Below, in pieces: positions 46,101 to 59,070 of a DNA stretch of 64,000 bases. The stretch spans positions 33,016-97,015 of the forward strand of contig JAUCBJ010007125.1 in the NCBI GenBank assembly GCA_032718475.1, in the 5' to 3' direction. Every line of letters begins with the position of its first letter. Positions within the stretch are counted from its first letter, which is position 1. Both the position numbers and the translations under genes were made by a program. Origin of the DNA: Nemertoderma westbladi. Taxonomy: Eukaryota > Xenacoelomorpha > Nemertodermatida > Nemertodermatidae. The notes beneath the pieces were generated by a model. It ran no database searches. It was not told where the DNA came from and was given only the letters and a program-made list of their open reading frames with translations.

Positions 46101-49100
46101 TGTGGAGAGTATGTGTGCTATGGGTTGTAGGTGCTGTGGAGAGTATATGACATATGTGCTGTGGGTTGTAGGTGCTGTGGAGAGTATATGACATATGTGC
46201 TGTGGGTTGTAGGTGCTGTGGAGAGTATGTGTGCTGTGGGTTGTAGGTGCTGTGGAGAGTATATGACATATGTGCTGTGGGTTGTAGGTGCTGTGGAGAG
46301 TATATGACATATGTGCTGTGGGTTGTAGGTGCTGTGGAGAGTATGTATGCTATGGGTTGTAGGTGCTGTAGAGAGTATATGACATATGTGCTGTGGGTTG
46401 TAGGTGCTGTGGAGAGTATGTGTGCTGTGGGTTGTAGGTGCTGTGGAGAGTATGTGTGCTATGTGTTGTAGGTGCTGTGGGGAGTATGTGTGCTATGGGT
46501 TGTAGGTGCTGTGGAGAGTATGTGTGCTATGGGTTGTAGGTGCTGTGGAGAGTATATGTGCTATGGGTTGTAGGTGCTGTGGAGAGTATGTGTGCTATGG
46601 GTTGTAGGTGCTGTGGAGAGTATGTGTGCTATGGGTTGTAGGTGCTGTGGAGAGTATATGACATATGTGCTATGGGTTGTAGGTGCTGTGGAGAGTATGT
46701 GTGCTATGGGTTGTAGGTGCTGTGGAGAGTATGTGTGCTATGGGTTGTAGGTGCTGTGGAGAGTATGTGTGCTATGGGTTGTAGGTGCTGTGGAGAGTAT
46801 GTGTGCTATGGGTTGTAGGTGCTGTGGAGAGTATGTGTGCTATGGGTTGTAGGTGCTGTGGAGTGTATGTGTGCTATGGGTTGTAGGTGCTGTGGAGAGT
46901 ATATGACATATGTGCTGTGGGTTGTAGGTGCTGTGGAGAGTATGTGTGCTATGGGTTGTAGGTGCTGTGGAGAGTATATGACATATGTGCTATGGGTTGT
47001 AGGTGCTGTGGAGAGTATGTGTGCTATGTGTTGTAGGTGCTTTGGAGAGTATGTGTGCTATGGGTTGTAGGTGTTGTGGAGAGTATGTGTGCTATGGGTT
47101 GTAGGTGCTGTGGAGAGTATGTGTGCTATGGGTTGTAGGTGCTGTGGAGAGTATGTGTGCTATGGGTTGTAGGTGCTGTGGAGAGTATATGTGCTGTGGG
47201 TTGTAGGTGCTGTGGAGAGTATGTGTGCTGTGGGTTGTAGGTGCTGTGGAGAGTATGTGTGCTGTGGGTTGTAGGTGCTGTGGAGAGTATGTGTGATATG
47301 GGTTGTAGGTGCTTTGGAGAGTATGTGTGCTATGGGTTGTAGGTCCTGTGGAGAGTATATGTGCTGTGGGTTGTAGGTGCTGTGGAGAGTATGTGTGCTG
47401 TGGGTTGTAGGTGCTGTGGAGAGTATGTGTGCTATGGGTTGTAGGTGCTGTGGAGAGTATGTGTGCTATGGGTTGTAGGTGCTGTGGAGAGTATGTGTGC
47501 TATGGGTTGTAGGTGCTGTGGAGAGTATATGACATATGTGCTATGGGTTGTAGGTGCTGTGGAGAGTATGTGTGCTGTGGGTTGTAGGTGCTGTGGAGAG
47601 TATGTGTGCTATGGGTTGTAGGTGCTGTGGAGAGTATATGACATATGTGCTATGGGTTGTAGGTGCTGTGGAGATTATGTGTGCTATGGGTTGTAGGTGC
47701 TGTGGAGAGTATGTGTGATATGGGTTGTAGGTGCTGTGGAGAGTATGTGTGCTATGGGTTGTAGGTGCTGTGGAGAGTATATGTGCTGTGGGTTGTAGGT
47801 GCTGTGGAGAGTATGTGTGCTGTGGGTTGTAGGTGCTGTGGAGAGTATGTGTGCTATGGGTTGTAGGTGCTGTGGAGAGTATGTGTGCTATGGGTTGTAG
47901 GTGCTGTGGAGAGTATGTGTGCTATGGGTTGTAGGTGCTGTGGAGAGTATATGTGCTATGGGTTGTAGGTGCTGTGGAGAGTATGTGTGCTATGGGTTGT
48001 AGGTGCTGTGGAGAGTATATGTGCTGTGGAGAGTATGTGTGCTGTGGGTTGTAGGTGCTGTGGAGAGTATGTGTGATATGGGTTGTAGGTGCTGTGGAGA
48101 GTATGTGTGCTATGGGTTGTAGGTGCTGTGGAGAGTATATGTGCTATGGGTTGTAGGTGCTGTGGAGAGTATGTGTGCTATGGGTTGTAGGTGCTGTGGA
48201 GAGTATGTGTGCTATGGGTTGTAGGTGCTGTGGAGAGTATGTGTGCTATGGGTTGTAGGTGCTGTGGAGAGTATGTGTGCTATGGGTTGTAGGTGCTGTG
48301 GAGAGTATATGTGCTATGGGTTGTAGGTGCTGTGGAGAGTATATGTGCTGTGGGTTGTAGGTGCTGTGGAGAGTATGTGTGCTATGGGTTGTAGGTGCTG
48401 TGGAGAGTATGTGTGCTATGGGTTGTAGGTGCTGTGGAGAGTATATGTGCTGTGGGTTGTAGGTGCTGTGGAGAGTATGTGTGCTATGGGTTGTAGGTGC
48501 TGTGGAGAGTATGTGTGCTATGGGTTGTAGGTGCTGTGGAGAGTATATGTGCTATGGGTTGTAGGTGCTGTGGAGAGTATATGACATATGTGCTGTGGGT
48601 TGTAGGTGCTGTGGAGAGTATGTGTGCTATGGGTTGTAGGTGCTGTGGAGAGTATGATGTGCTATGGGTTGTAGGTGCTGTGGAGAGTATGTGTGCTATG
48701 GGTTGTAGGTGCTGTGGAGAGTATGTGTGCTATGGGTTGTAGGTGCTGTGGAGAGTATGATGTGCTATGGGTTGTAGGTGCTGTGGAGAGTATGTGTGCT
48801 ATGGGTTGTAGGTGCTGTGGAGAGTATGTGTGCTGTGGGTTGTAGGTGCTGTGGAGAGTATGTGTGCTATGGGTTGTAGGTGCTGTGGAGAGTATGTGTG
48901 CTATGGGTTGTAGGTGCTGTGGAGAGTATATGTGCTATGGGTTGTAGGTGCTGTGGAGAGTATGTGTGCTATGGGTTGTAGGTGCTGTGGAGAGTATGTG
49001 TGCTATGGGTTGTAGGTGCTGTGGAGAGTATGTGTGCTATGGGTTGTAGGTGCTGTGGAGAGTATGTGTGCTATGGGTTGTAGGTGCTGTGGAGAGTATG

Positions 49101-52100
49101 TGTGCTATGGGTTGTAGGTGCTGTGGAGAGTATGTGTGCTATGGGTTGTAGGTGCTGTGGAGAGTATGTGTGCTATGGGTTGTAGGTGCTGTGGAGAGTA
49201 TGTGTGCTATGGGTTGTAGGTGCTGTGGAGAGTATGTGTGCTGTGGGTTGTAGGTGCTGTGGAGAGTATGTGTGCTATGGGTTGTAGGTGCTGTGGAGAG
49301 TATGTGTGCTATGGGTTGTAGGTGCTGTGGAGAGTATGTGTGCTGTGGGTTGTAGGTGCTGTGGAGAGTATGTGTGCTGTGGGTTGTAGGTGCTGTGGAG
49401 AGTATGTAGTGCTATGGGTTGTAGGTGCTGTGGAGAGTATGTGTGCTATGGGTTGTAGGTGCTGTGGAGAGTATGTGTGCTATGGGTTGTAGGTGCTGTG
49501 GAGAGTATATGACATATGTGCTGTGGGTTGTAGGTGCTGTGGAGAGTATGTGTGCTATGGGTTGTAGGTGCTGTGGAGAGTATATGACATATGTGCTATG
49601 GGTTGTAGGTGCTGTGGAGATTATGTGTGCTATGGGTTGTAGGTGCTGTGGAGAGTATATGTGCTGTGGGTTGTAGGTGCTGTGGAGAGTATGTGTGCTG
49701 TGGGTTGTAGGTGCTGTGGAGAGTATGTGTGCTATGGGTTGTAGGTGCTGTGGAGAGTATGTGTGCTATGGGTTGTAGGTGCTGTGGAGAGTATGTGTGC
49801 TATGGGTTGTAGGTGTTGTGGAGAGTATGTGTGCTATGGGTTGTAGGTGCTGTGGAGAGTATGTGTGCTATGGGTTGTAGGTGCTGTGCAGAGTATGTGT
49901 GCTATGGGTTGTAGGTGCTGTGGAGAGTATATGATATATGTGCTGTGGGTTGTAGGTGCTGTGGAGAGTATGTGTGCTATGGGTTGTAGGTGCTGTGGAG
50001 AGTATATGACATGTGCTATGGGTTGTAGGTGCTGTGGAGAGTATGTGTGCTATGGGTTGTAGGTGCTGTGGAGAGTATGTGTGCTATGGGTTGTAGGTGC
50101 TGTGGAGAGTATGTGTGCTATGGGTTGTAGGTGCTGTGCAGAGTATGTGTGCTATGGGTTGTAGGTGCTGTGGAGAGTATATGATATATGTGCTGTGGGT
50201 TGTAGGTGCTGTGGAGAGTATGTGTGCTATGGGTTGTAGGTGCTGTGGAGAGTATGTGTGCTATGGGTTGTAGGTGCTGTGGAGAGTATATGACATATGT
50301 GCTATGGGTTGTAGGTGCTGTGGAGAGTATGTGTGCTATGGGTTGTAGGTGCTGTGGAGAGTATGTGTGCTGTGGGTTGTAGGTGCTGTGGAGAGTATGT
50401 GTGCTATGGGTTGTAGGTGCTGTGGAGAGTATGTGTGCTATGGGTTGTAGGTGCTGTGGAGAGGATATGACATATGTGCTATGGGTTGTAGGTGCTGTGG
50501 AGAGTATGTGTGCTATGGGTTGTAGGTGCTGTGGAGAGTATGTGTGCTATGGGTTGTAGGTGCTGTGGAGAGTATATGACATATGTGCTATGGGTTGTAG
50601 GTGCTGTGGAGAGTATGTGTGCTGTGGGTTGTAGGTGCTGTGGAGAGTATGTGTGCTATGGGTTGTAGGTGCTGTGGAGAGTATGTATGCTATGGGTTGT
50701 AGGTGCTGTGGAGAGTATATGTGCTGTGGGTTGTAGGTGCTGTGGAGAGTATGTGTGCTGTGGGTTGTAGGTGCTGTGGAGAGTATGTGTGATATGGGTT
50801 GTAGGTGCTGTGGAGAGTATGTGTGCTATGGGTTGTAGGTGCTGTGGAGAGTATATGTGCTGTGGGTTGTAGGTGCTGTGGAGAGTATGTGTGCTATGGG
50901 TTGTAGGTGCTGTGGAGAGTATATGTGCTGTGGGTTGTAGGTGCTGTGGAGAGTATGTGTGCTGTGGGTTGTAGGTGCTGTGGAGAGTATGTGTGATATG
51001 GGTTGTAGGTGCTTTGGAGAGTATGTGTGCTATGGGTTGTAGGTGCTGTGGAGAGTATATGTGCTGTGGGTTGTAGGTGCTGTGGAGAGTATGTGTGCTG
51101 TGGGTTGTAGGTGCTGTGGAGAGTATGTGTGCTATGGGTTGTAGGTGCTGTGGAGAGTATGTGTGCTATGGGTTGTAGGTGCTGTGGAGAGTATGTATGC
51201 TATGGGTTGTAGGTGCTGTGGAGAGTATATGACATATGTGCTGTGGGTTGTAGGTGCTGTGGAGAGTATGTGTGCTATGGGTTGTAGGTGCTGTGGAGAG
51301 TATATGACATATGTGCTATGGGTTGTAGGTGCTGTGGAGATTATGTGTGCTATGGGTTGTAGGTGCTGTGGAGAGTATATGTGCTGTGGGTTGTACGTGC
51401 TGTGGAGAGTATGTGTGCTGTGGGTTATAGGTGCTGTGGAGAGTATGTGTGCTATGGGTTGTAGGTGCTGTGGAGAGTATGTGTGCTATGGGTTGTAGGT
51501 GCTGTGGAGAGTATGTGTGCTATGGGTTGTAGGTGCTGTGGAGAGTATGTGTGCTATGGGTTGTAGGTGCTGTGGAGAGTATGTGTGCTATGGGTTGTAG
51601 GTGCTGTGGAGAGTATTTGTGCTATGGGTTGTAGGTGCTGTGGAGAGTATATGACATATGTGCTATGGGTTGTAGGTGCTGTGGAGAGTATGTGTGCTGT
51701 GGGTTGTAGGTGCTGTGGAGAGTATGTGTGCTATGGGTTGTAGGTGCTGTGGAGAGTATGTGTGCTATGGGTTGTAGGTGCTGTGGAGAGTATGTGTGCT
51801 ATGGGTTGTAGGTGCTGTGGAGAGTATGTGTGCTATGGGTTGTAGGTGCTGTGGAGAGTATGTGTGCTATGGGTTGTAGGTGCTGTGGAGAGTATATGAC
51901 ATATGTGCTATGGGTTGTAGGTGCTGTGGAGAGTATGTGTGCTATGGGTTGTAGGTGCTGTGGAGAGTATATGTGCTGTGGGTTGTAGGTGCTGTGGAGA
52001 GTATGTGTGCTATGGGTTGTAGGTGCTGTGGAGAGTATATGACATATGTGCTATGGGTTGTAGGTGCTGTGGAGATTATGTGTGCTATGGGTTGTAGGTG

Positions 52101-54590
52101 CTGTGGAGAGTATATGTGCTGTGGGTTGTAGGTGCTGTGGAGAGTATGTGTGCTGTGGGTTGTAGGTGCTGTGGAGAGTATGTGTGCTATGGGTTGTAGG
52201 TGCTGTGGAGAGTATGTGTGCTATGGGTTGTAGGTGCTGTGGAGAGTATGTGTGCTATGGGTTGTAGGTGTTGTGGAGAGTATGTGTGCTATGGGTTGTA
52301 GGTGCTGTGGAGAGTATGTGTGCTATGGGTTGTAGGTGCTGTGCAGAGTATGTGTGCTATGGGTTGTAGGTGCTGTGGAGAGTATATGATATATGTGCTG
52401 TGGGTTGTAGGTGCTGTGGAGAGTATGTGTGCTATGGGTTGTAGGTGCTGTGGAGAGTATATGACATGTGCTATGGGTTGTAGGTGCTGTGGAGAGTATG
52501 TGTGCTATGGGTTGTAGGTGCTGTGGAGAGTATGTGTGCTATGGGTTGTAGGTGCTGTGGAGAGTATGTGTGCTATGGGTTGTAGGTGCTGTGCAGAGTA
52601 TGTGTGCTATGGGTTGTAGGTGCTGTGGAGAGTATATGATATATGTGCTGTGGGTTGTAGGTGCTGTGGAGAGTATGTGTGCTATGGGTTGTAGGTGCTG
52701 TGGAGAGTATGTGTGCTATGGGTTGTAGGTGCTGTGGAGAGTATATGACATATGTGCTATGGGTTGTAGGTGCTGTGGAGAGTATGTGTGCTATGGGTTG
52801 TAGGTGCTGTGGAGAGTATGTGTGCTGTGGGTTGTAGGTGCTGTGGAGAGTATGTGTGCTATGGGTTGTAGGTGCTGTGGAGAGTATGTGTGCTATGGGT
52901 TGTAGGTGCTGTGGAGAGGATATGACATATGTGCTATGGGTTGTAGGTGCTGTGGAGAGTATGTGTGCTATGGGTTGTAGGTGCTGTGGAGAGTATGTGT
53001 GCTATGGGTTGTAGGTGCTGTGGAGAGTATATGACATATGTGCTATGGGTTGTAGGTGCTGTGGAGAGTATGTGTGCTGTGGGTTGTAGGTGCTGTGGAG
53101 AGTATGTGTGCTATGGGTTGTAGGTGCTGTGGAGAGTATGTATGCTATGGGTTGTAGGTGCTGTGGAGAGTATATGTGCTGTGGGTTGTAGGTGCTGTGG
53201 AGAGTATGTGTGCTGTGGGTTGTAGGTGCTGTGGAGAGTATGTGTGATATGGGTTGTAGGTGCTGTGGAGAGTATGTGTGCTATGGGTTGTAGGTGCTGT
53301 GGAGAGTATATGTGCTGTGGGTTGTAGGTGCTGTGGAGAGTATGTGTGCTATGGGTTGTAGGTGCTGTGGAGAGTATATGTGCTGTGGGTTGTAGGTGCT
53401 GTGGAGAGTATGTGTGCTGTGGGTTGTAGGTGCTGTGGAGAGTATGTGTGATATGGGTTGTAGGTGCTTTGGAGAGTATGTGTGCTATGGGTTGTAGGTG
53501 CTGTGGAGAGTATATGTGCTGTGGGTTGTAGGTGCTGTGGAGAGTATGTGTGCTGTGGGTTGTAGGTGCTGTGGAGAGTATGTGTGCTATGGGTTGTAGG
53601 TGCTGTGGAGAGTATGTGTGCTATGGGTTGTAGGTGCTGTGGAGAGTATGTATGCTATGGGTTGTAGGTGCTGTGGAGAGTATATGACATATGTGCTGTG
53701 GGTTGTAGGTGCTGTGGAGAGTATGTGTGCTATGGGTTGTAGGTGCTGTGGAGAGTATATGACATATGTGCTATGGGTTGTAGGTGCTGTGGAGATTATG
53801 TGTGCTATGGGTTGTAGGTGCTGTGGAGAGTATATGTGCTGTGGGTTGTACGTGCTGTGGAGAGTATGTGTGCTGTGGGTTATAGGTGCTGTGGAGAGTA
53901 TGTGTGCTATGGGTTGTAGGTGCTGTGGAGAGTATGTGTGCTATGGGTTGTAGGTGCTGTGGAGAGTATGTGTGCTATGGGTTGTAGGTGCTGTGGAGAG
54001 TATGTGTGCTATGGGTTGTAGGTGCTGTGGAGAGTATGTGTGCTATGGGTTGTAGGTGCTGTGGAGAGTATTTGTGCTATGGGTTGTAGGTGCTGTGGAG
54101 AGTATATGACATATGTGCTATGGGTTGTAGGTGCTGTGGAGAGTATGTGTGCTGTGGGTTGTAGGTGCTGTGGAGAGTATGTGTGCTATGGGTTGTAGGT
54201 GCTGTGGAGAGTATGTGTGCTATGGGTTGTAGGTGCTGTGGAGAGTATGTGTGCTATGGGTTGTAGGTGCTGTGGAGAGTATGTGTGCTATGGGTTGTAG
54301 GTGCTGTGGAGAGTATGTGTGCTATGGGTTGTAGGTGCTGTGGAGAGTATATGACATATGTGCTATGGGTTGTAGGTGCTGTGGAGAGTATGTGTGCTGT
54401 GGGTTGTAGGTGCTGTGGAGAGTATGTGTGCTATGGGTTGTAGGTGCTGTGGAGAGTATATGTGCTATGGGTTGTAGGTGCTGTGGAGAGTATGTGTGCT
54501 ATGGGTTGTAGGTGCTGTGGAGAGTATGTGTGCTATGGGTTGTAGGTGCTGTGGAGAGTATGTGTGCTATGGGTTGTAGGTGCTGTGGGT
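43160..54590 (+). repeat. 34-bp satellite array, about 11.4 kb, roughly 330 units
   Basis: The unit contains GTGTGCTATGGGTTGTAGG and TGCTGTGGAGAGTAT. Recurring variants are CTGTGGG for CTATGGG, GATATGGG, an inserted ATATGACAT, and a shortened ATATGTGC unit. Variant order repeats over long distances: about 43749-44450 corresponds to 45981 onward (offset 2232) and about 49540-51940 to 51995-54395 (offset 2455). Periodic ORFs on both strands follow from the 34-bp unit (three units equal 34 codons) and are not genes. Confidence 0.96.
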
Positions 54591-54591
54591 A

Positions 54592-56164
54592 TAGATGATG
54601 TGCCTGTGAGTTGTAGGTGGCTATTTGGTTTGTAGGGGGTATTCCATAAGCTCTTATGATTTCAAGCATTTTATTATTTTACCTCTATGGCTCTATGGTT
54701 GGAGTCGAAAGCTTCTGGAAGTCCACAAATATCAGAACCGCAGGAAGTTTCTTTGATTTAATTGCTACAACCAATCTCCGTACATATTCTCACATCGCGT
54801 TTCGCATTTATTCAATTATTCATTAGGTGCAACGTAAACAAACCGAGCTGCAGTGTGTTGTAGGAAGGGCAGAGCAGACCAACAAAACATTTAAGTGGAA
54901 ATAGGGTGTCGAACGTTTTGACATGTTTTTTTCCCGGTTCATTTGTGAATTTTCCCGGTTTAGATGACATAATGTAATACATAAAAACATAATACTTTGA
55001 TTTCCACTTGACCTAAATTTCATGTTAACCTTTCCTATCAAATTATATGTTGTCAAAAAATTTTATGTACAAAATATTTTTTTATTGTATTCAATTTAAT
55101 TGCATAATATAATTATATAATAATAATGTGCATTATATTGAATTATAATTTTACCTCTCAAGTTAGTATATTTTATTAAATACTAAACTGAGAGTCGTTT
55201 TTGTTCAGCTATCTCATCGTTTAGCCTGTCTACTGTTTTAGCATAAAGTTTTCACATAAAGTTTTAGGAACAATTTACAACAAGTTTATCAACAATAAAA
55301 ACCATTTTTATCAATAAAGGGCTTGTTTAATCTACGAATACAACCCTTCCCAATACCTTTTATTTGTGAGGTTTATTTTATTGACATGTGTGTTGTGGCC
55401 TATTTAGTGGCTGATTAGTACTTTTTTTAACTGTATTTTATCTTTAGTATTTTTTAACATTACTTTTTTTTAACGATTGCCTTCTTTGATATTACGGGTG
55501 CAATCTTTTAATTTTTAATAAATAAATAAAAAATCGGTAATTATTTTACTAACTTTGAACATGTTGTTCAAAATATAAAAAATTCCAGGGTACATGATAT
55601 TTTTCCTAGGCATTTTCCAGGTTAACTTTGAACATGTTGTTCAAAATATGAAAAATTCCAGGGTACATGATATTTTTCCTAGGCATTTTCCAGGTTTTTC
55701 ACGGTTTAATTTTTTTCCCGGCCTTTTCCCCGTTTTCCCGGTCGCTCGACACCAATTATTATAACGAGATAGACCTGAACGCTGAATAAAAATAATACCT
55801 GAATTTACTACAGCTTAACCATTCCATTCAAATTTGGAATATTCATACCACTGACAATCCTGCAACAAGGATTACTTAGATTAACCACACTGTCCGCCAT
55901 TCTCTTGATAAAATTTTAGAACACAGGCGACCCACGTGAAACACTACTGTATCTGAACATTGGCCCATAATGCAGCCAAGGGCGTCCAACCGATGACGAT
56001 TTTAGAGTTGTATAGAGATACAGCTCTCCAAGGTCGCTGAGGCCATTAGGAAGACAACTACTCCTCCGCATAATAAGCAAATGGAGCTTAGGAGTCTCAA
56101 CAATAACTCTTGTATCCACGGGTTACCACTGATGTTTATAACGAATGAATTACTAGTTTGGGAC
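54592..56164. other. AT-rich sequence with a candidate short inverted-repeat element
   Basis: No coding sequence seen. AGGGTGTCGAACG (54903) and CGCTCGACACC (ending about 55755) form inverted ends around CCCGGTTT/TTTTCCCGG-rich subterminal sequence, suggesting a MITE of about 850 bp. No target duplication could be read. Confidence 0.4.
55551..55696 (+). repeat. 73-bp direct tandem duplication
   Basis: AACTTTGAACATGTTGTTC...TTTTCCAGGTT occurs twice (starting 55551 and 55624) with a single visible A/G change. Recent duplication inside the candidate MITE. Confidence 0.9.
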
Positions 56165-57670
56165 ATGAGGCGCTAGAACATCCTAATTTCATGCAGTCTC
56201 TGATTGGACGGAGACGTTAGAACATCCTAATTTCAAGCAGTCTCTGATTGGACGGAGGCGTTAGAACATCCTAATTTCAAGCAGTCTCTGATTGGACGGA
56301 TGCGTTAGAACATCCTAATTTCAAGCAGTCTCTGATTGGATGGAGGCGTAAGAACATCCTAATTTCAAGCAGTCTCTGATTGGACGGAGACGTTAGAACA
56401 TCCTAATATCAAGCAGTCTCTGATTGGACGGAGGCGTTAGAACATCCTAATTTCAAGCAGTATCTGATTGGACGGTGACGTTAGAACATCCTAATTTCAA
56501 GCAGTCTCTGATTGGACAGAGGCGTTAGAACATCCTAATTTCAAGCACTCTCTGATTGGACGGAGGCGTTAGAACATCCTAATTTCAAGCAGTCGCTGAT
56601 TGGACGGAGGCGTTAGAACATCCTAATTTCAAGCAGTCTCTGATTGGACGGAGACGTTAGAACACATCCTAATTTCATGCAGTCTCTGAGTGGACAGGAG
56701 GCGTTGGAACATCCTAATTTCAAGCAGTCTCTGATTGGACGGAGGCGTTAGAACATCCTAATTTCAAGCAGTCTCTGAGTGGACAGGAGGCGTTTGAACA
56801 TCCTAATTTCAACCAGTCTCTGATTGGACGGAGACGTTAGAACATCCTAATTTAAAGCAGTCTCTGATTGGACGGAGATGTTAGAACATCCTAATTTCAA
56901 GCAGTCTCTGATTGGACGGAGGCGTTAGAACATCCTAATTTCAAGCAGTATCTGATTGGACGGTGCCGTTAGAACATCCTAATTTCAAGCAGTCTCTGAT
57001 TGGACAGAGGCGTTAGAACATCCTAATTTCAAGCATTCTCTGATTGGACGGAGGCGTTAGAACATCCTAATTTCAAGCAGTCTCTGATTGGACGGAGGCG
57101 TTAGAACATCCTAATTTCAAGCAGTCTCTGATTGGACGGAGGCGTTAGAACATCCTAATTTCAAGCAGTCTCTGATTGGACGGAGGCGTTAGAACATCCT
57201 AATTTCAAGCAGTCTCTGATTGGACGGAGGCGTTAGAACATCCTAATTTCAAGCAGTCTCTGATTGGACGGAGGCGTTAGAACATCCTAATTTCAAGCAG
57301 TCTCTGATTGGACGGAGGCGTTAGAACATCCTAATTTCAAGCAGTCTCTGATTGGACGGAGGCGTTAGAACATCCTAATTTCAAGCAGTCTCTGATTGGA
57401 CGGAGGCGTTAGAACATCCTAATTTCAAGCAGTCTCTGATTGGACGGAGGCGTTAGAACATCCTAATTTCAAGCATTCTCTGATTGGACGGAGGCGTTAG
57501 AACATCGTAATTTCAAGGAGTCTCTAATTTGACGGAGGCGTTAGAACATCCTAATTTCAAGCAGTCTCTGATTGGACGGAGGCGTTAGAACATCCTAATT
57601 TTAAGCAGTCTCTGATTGGACGGAGGCGTTAGAACATCCTAATTTCAAGCAGTCTCTGACTCTCTGATTG
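56165..57670 (+). repeat. 44-bp minisatellite
   Basis: The unit begins GAACATCCTAATTTCAAGCA and continues GTCTCTGATTGGACGGAGG then CGTTA. About 34 copies, a few with AGACGTTA, CACTCTCTG or CAGGAGGCG variants. No coding potential. Confidence 0.95.
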
Positions 57671-58023
57671 GACGTTTAAAATATTTGAATATTCAACCAA
57701 TAAGAAAACTCTTGAATTAGGAGGTTCTAATGACAATAATAAAAGACATTAGAGACTAAGAAAGGCATTAGAGACTGCTAATTCCAAGTTTTCTCATTGT
57801 AGATATTTAGCGGGAAATTTAATTCCTGTTAGTGTGTTAGCAGTTGCATTGTTGTAGTACCCAGTAGCAGTGCAGTGACTGCAGGTTAGAAGTTAGACAA
57901 GACTGCAGCTTATAAGTCCTCCAACAGTCCAACTCCAACAACTATAGTCTTTATGATTTTATATCAATATCAGATCAGAAATAAATAGTAATTTATATAA
58001 AACTTATCAGGCTATTAGTGGGC
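57671..58023 (+). repeat. Inverted partner of the 44-bp unit and flanking unique sequence
   Basis: CCAATAAGAAAACTCTTGAA then TTAGGAGGTTCTAATGA (57698-57733) is close to the reverse complement of the minisatellite unit. A related stretch occurs inverted at about 61790-61915. The rest has no recognised feature. Confidence 0.55.
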
Positions 58024-58031
58024 CTACCCAC

Positions 58032-59070
58032 TAGGGTAGGTCAATTTTAACTTTTTTTGGATATCTAGATTTTCTCATTGATAAAAAGTGGCCTTGGGTC
58101 CTAAAACTTTGTAAAAACGCAATTTTAACTCCTAAAAATCATGTTTGACCCCTGCACTGTCGTCCAGTTCCCGCCCTAGCCGCTAGTGAGTCATATTCCC
58201 AATTATTGTGATGATCAACTTCTAGTATTCCTACCGCATTGATATTATGGTCATTAGAACCGCAATGACCGATTTAGTTGGTGTAGACACCTTCAAAACA
58301 AGCATAGAGCGAGTAGTTTTTGAGATATTGCAGAATATGTGAAGTCCGGTACAAGTCAACATTAGCGCCTTGATGCGGTATTGACAAATACACTAAAAAT
58401 TATAATTCTAATTTTCTCAAGGCAACCACAATTCCCACATAACTGCAATGATCAATTTAGGGGATGTTGACACTCTAAAAATATGAATTGAGTGATTAGT
58501 TTTCGAGTTATTGTACAAAATGTCAAGGTTAGGTCCACCAATTAATGACCTTATATTGAGCTGACTCAGTCCAGACGTTTTGTACAATAACTCGAGAACT
58601 AATCACTGAACTCATATTATTAGAGTTTCAACATCCCCTAAATTGATCACTGCAGTTATGTGTAAATTGTGGATGCCTTCAGATAATTAGAAGTATCATT
58701 CTTAGTGTATTTGTCAATACCGCATCAAGGCGCTAATGTTAACTTGTACCGGACTTCACATATTCTGCAATATCTCAAAAACTACTCGATCTATGCTTGT
58801 TTTGAAGGTGTCTACACCAACTAAATCGGTCATTGCGGTTCTAATGACCATAATATCAATGCGGTAGGAATACTAGAAGTTGATCATCACAATAATTGGG
58901 AATATGACTCACTAGCGGCTAGGGCGGGAACTGGACGACGTCCAGTGCAGGGGTCAAACATGATTTTTAGGAGTTAAAATTTCGTTTCTACAAAGTTTTA
59001 GGACCCAAGGCCACTTTTTATCAATGCGAAAATCTAGATATCCAAAAAAATAAAAAATTGACCTACCCTA
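58032..59070. mobile_element. Foldback hAT-type non-autonomous element (1039 bp)
   Basis: Almost the whole element is one inverted repeat: arms of about 500 bp (58032-about 58530 and about 58570-59070) around a spacer of about 40 bp. Ends are TAGGGTAGGTCAATTTT and AAAATTGACCTACCCTA. A perfect 8-bp duplication CTACCCAC flanks it (58024-58031 and 59071-59078) and fits nTnnnnAn. The ends and the subterminal CCGCAATGACCGATTTAGT motif resemble the intron-3 hAT element (TAGGGTGTGTCAA, CCGCAATGGCCGATTTAGT). Confidence 0.88.

Noticed and set aside
43818-53953. Many ORFs of 60-117 codons with repeated VLWVVGAVESMCAMG-type or HSTYNPQH-type sequence
   Set aside because: They are produced by the 34-bp satellite periodicity on both strands, have no unique sequence and shift frame at unit variants. 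Not genes.
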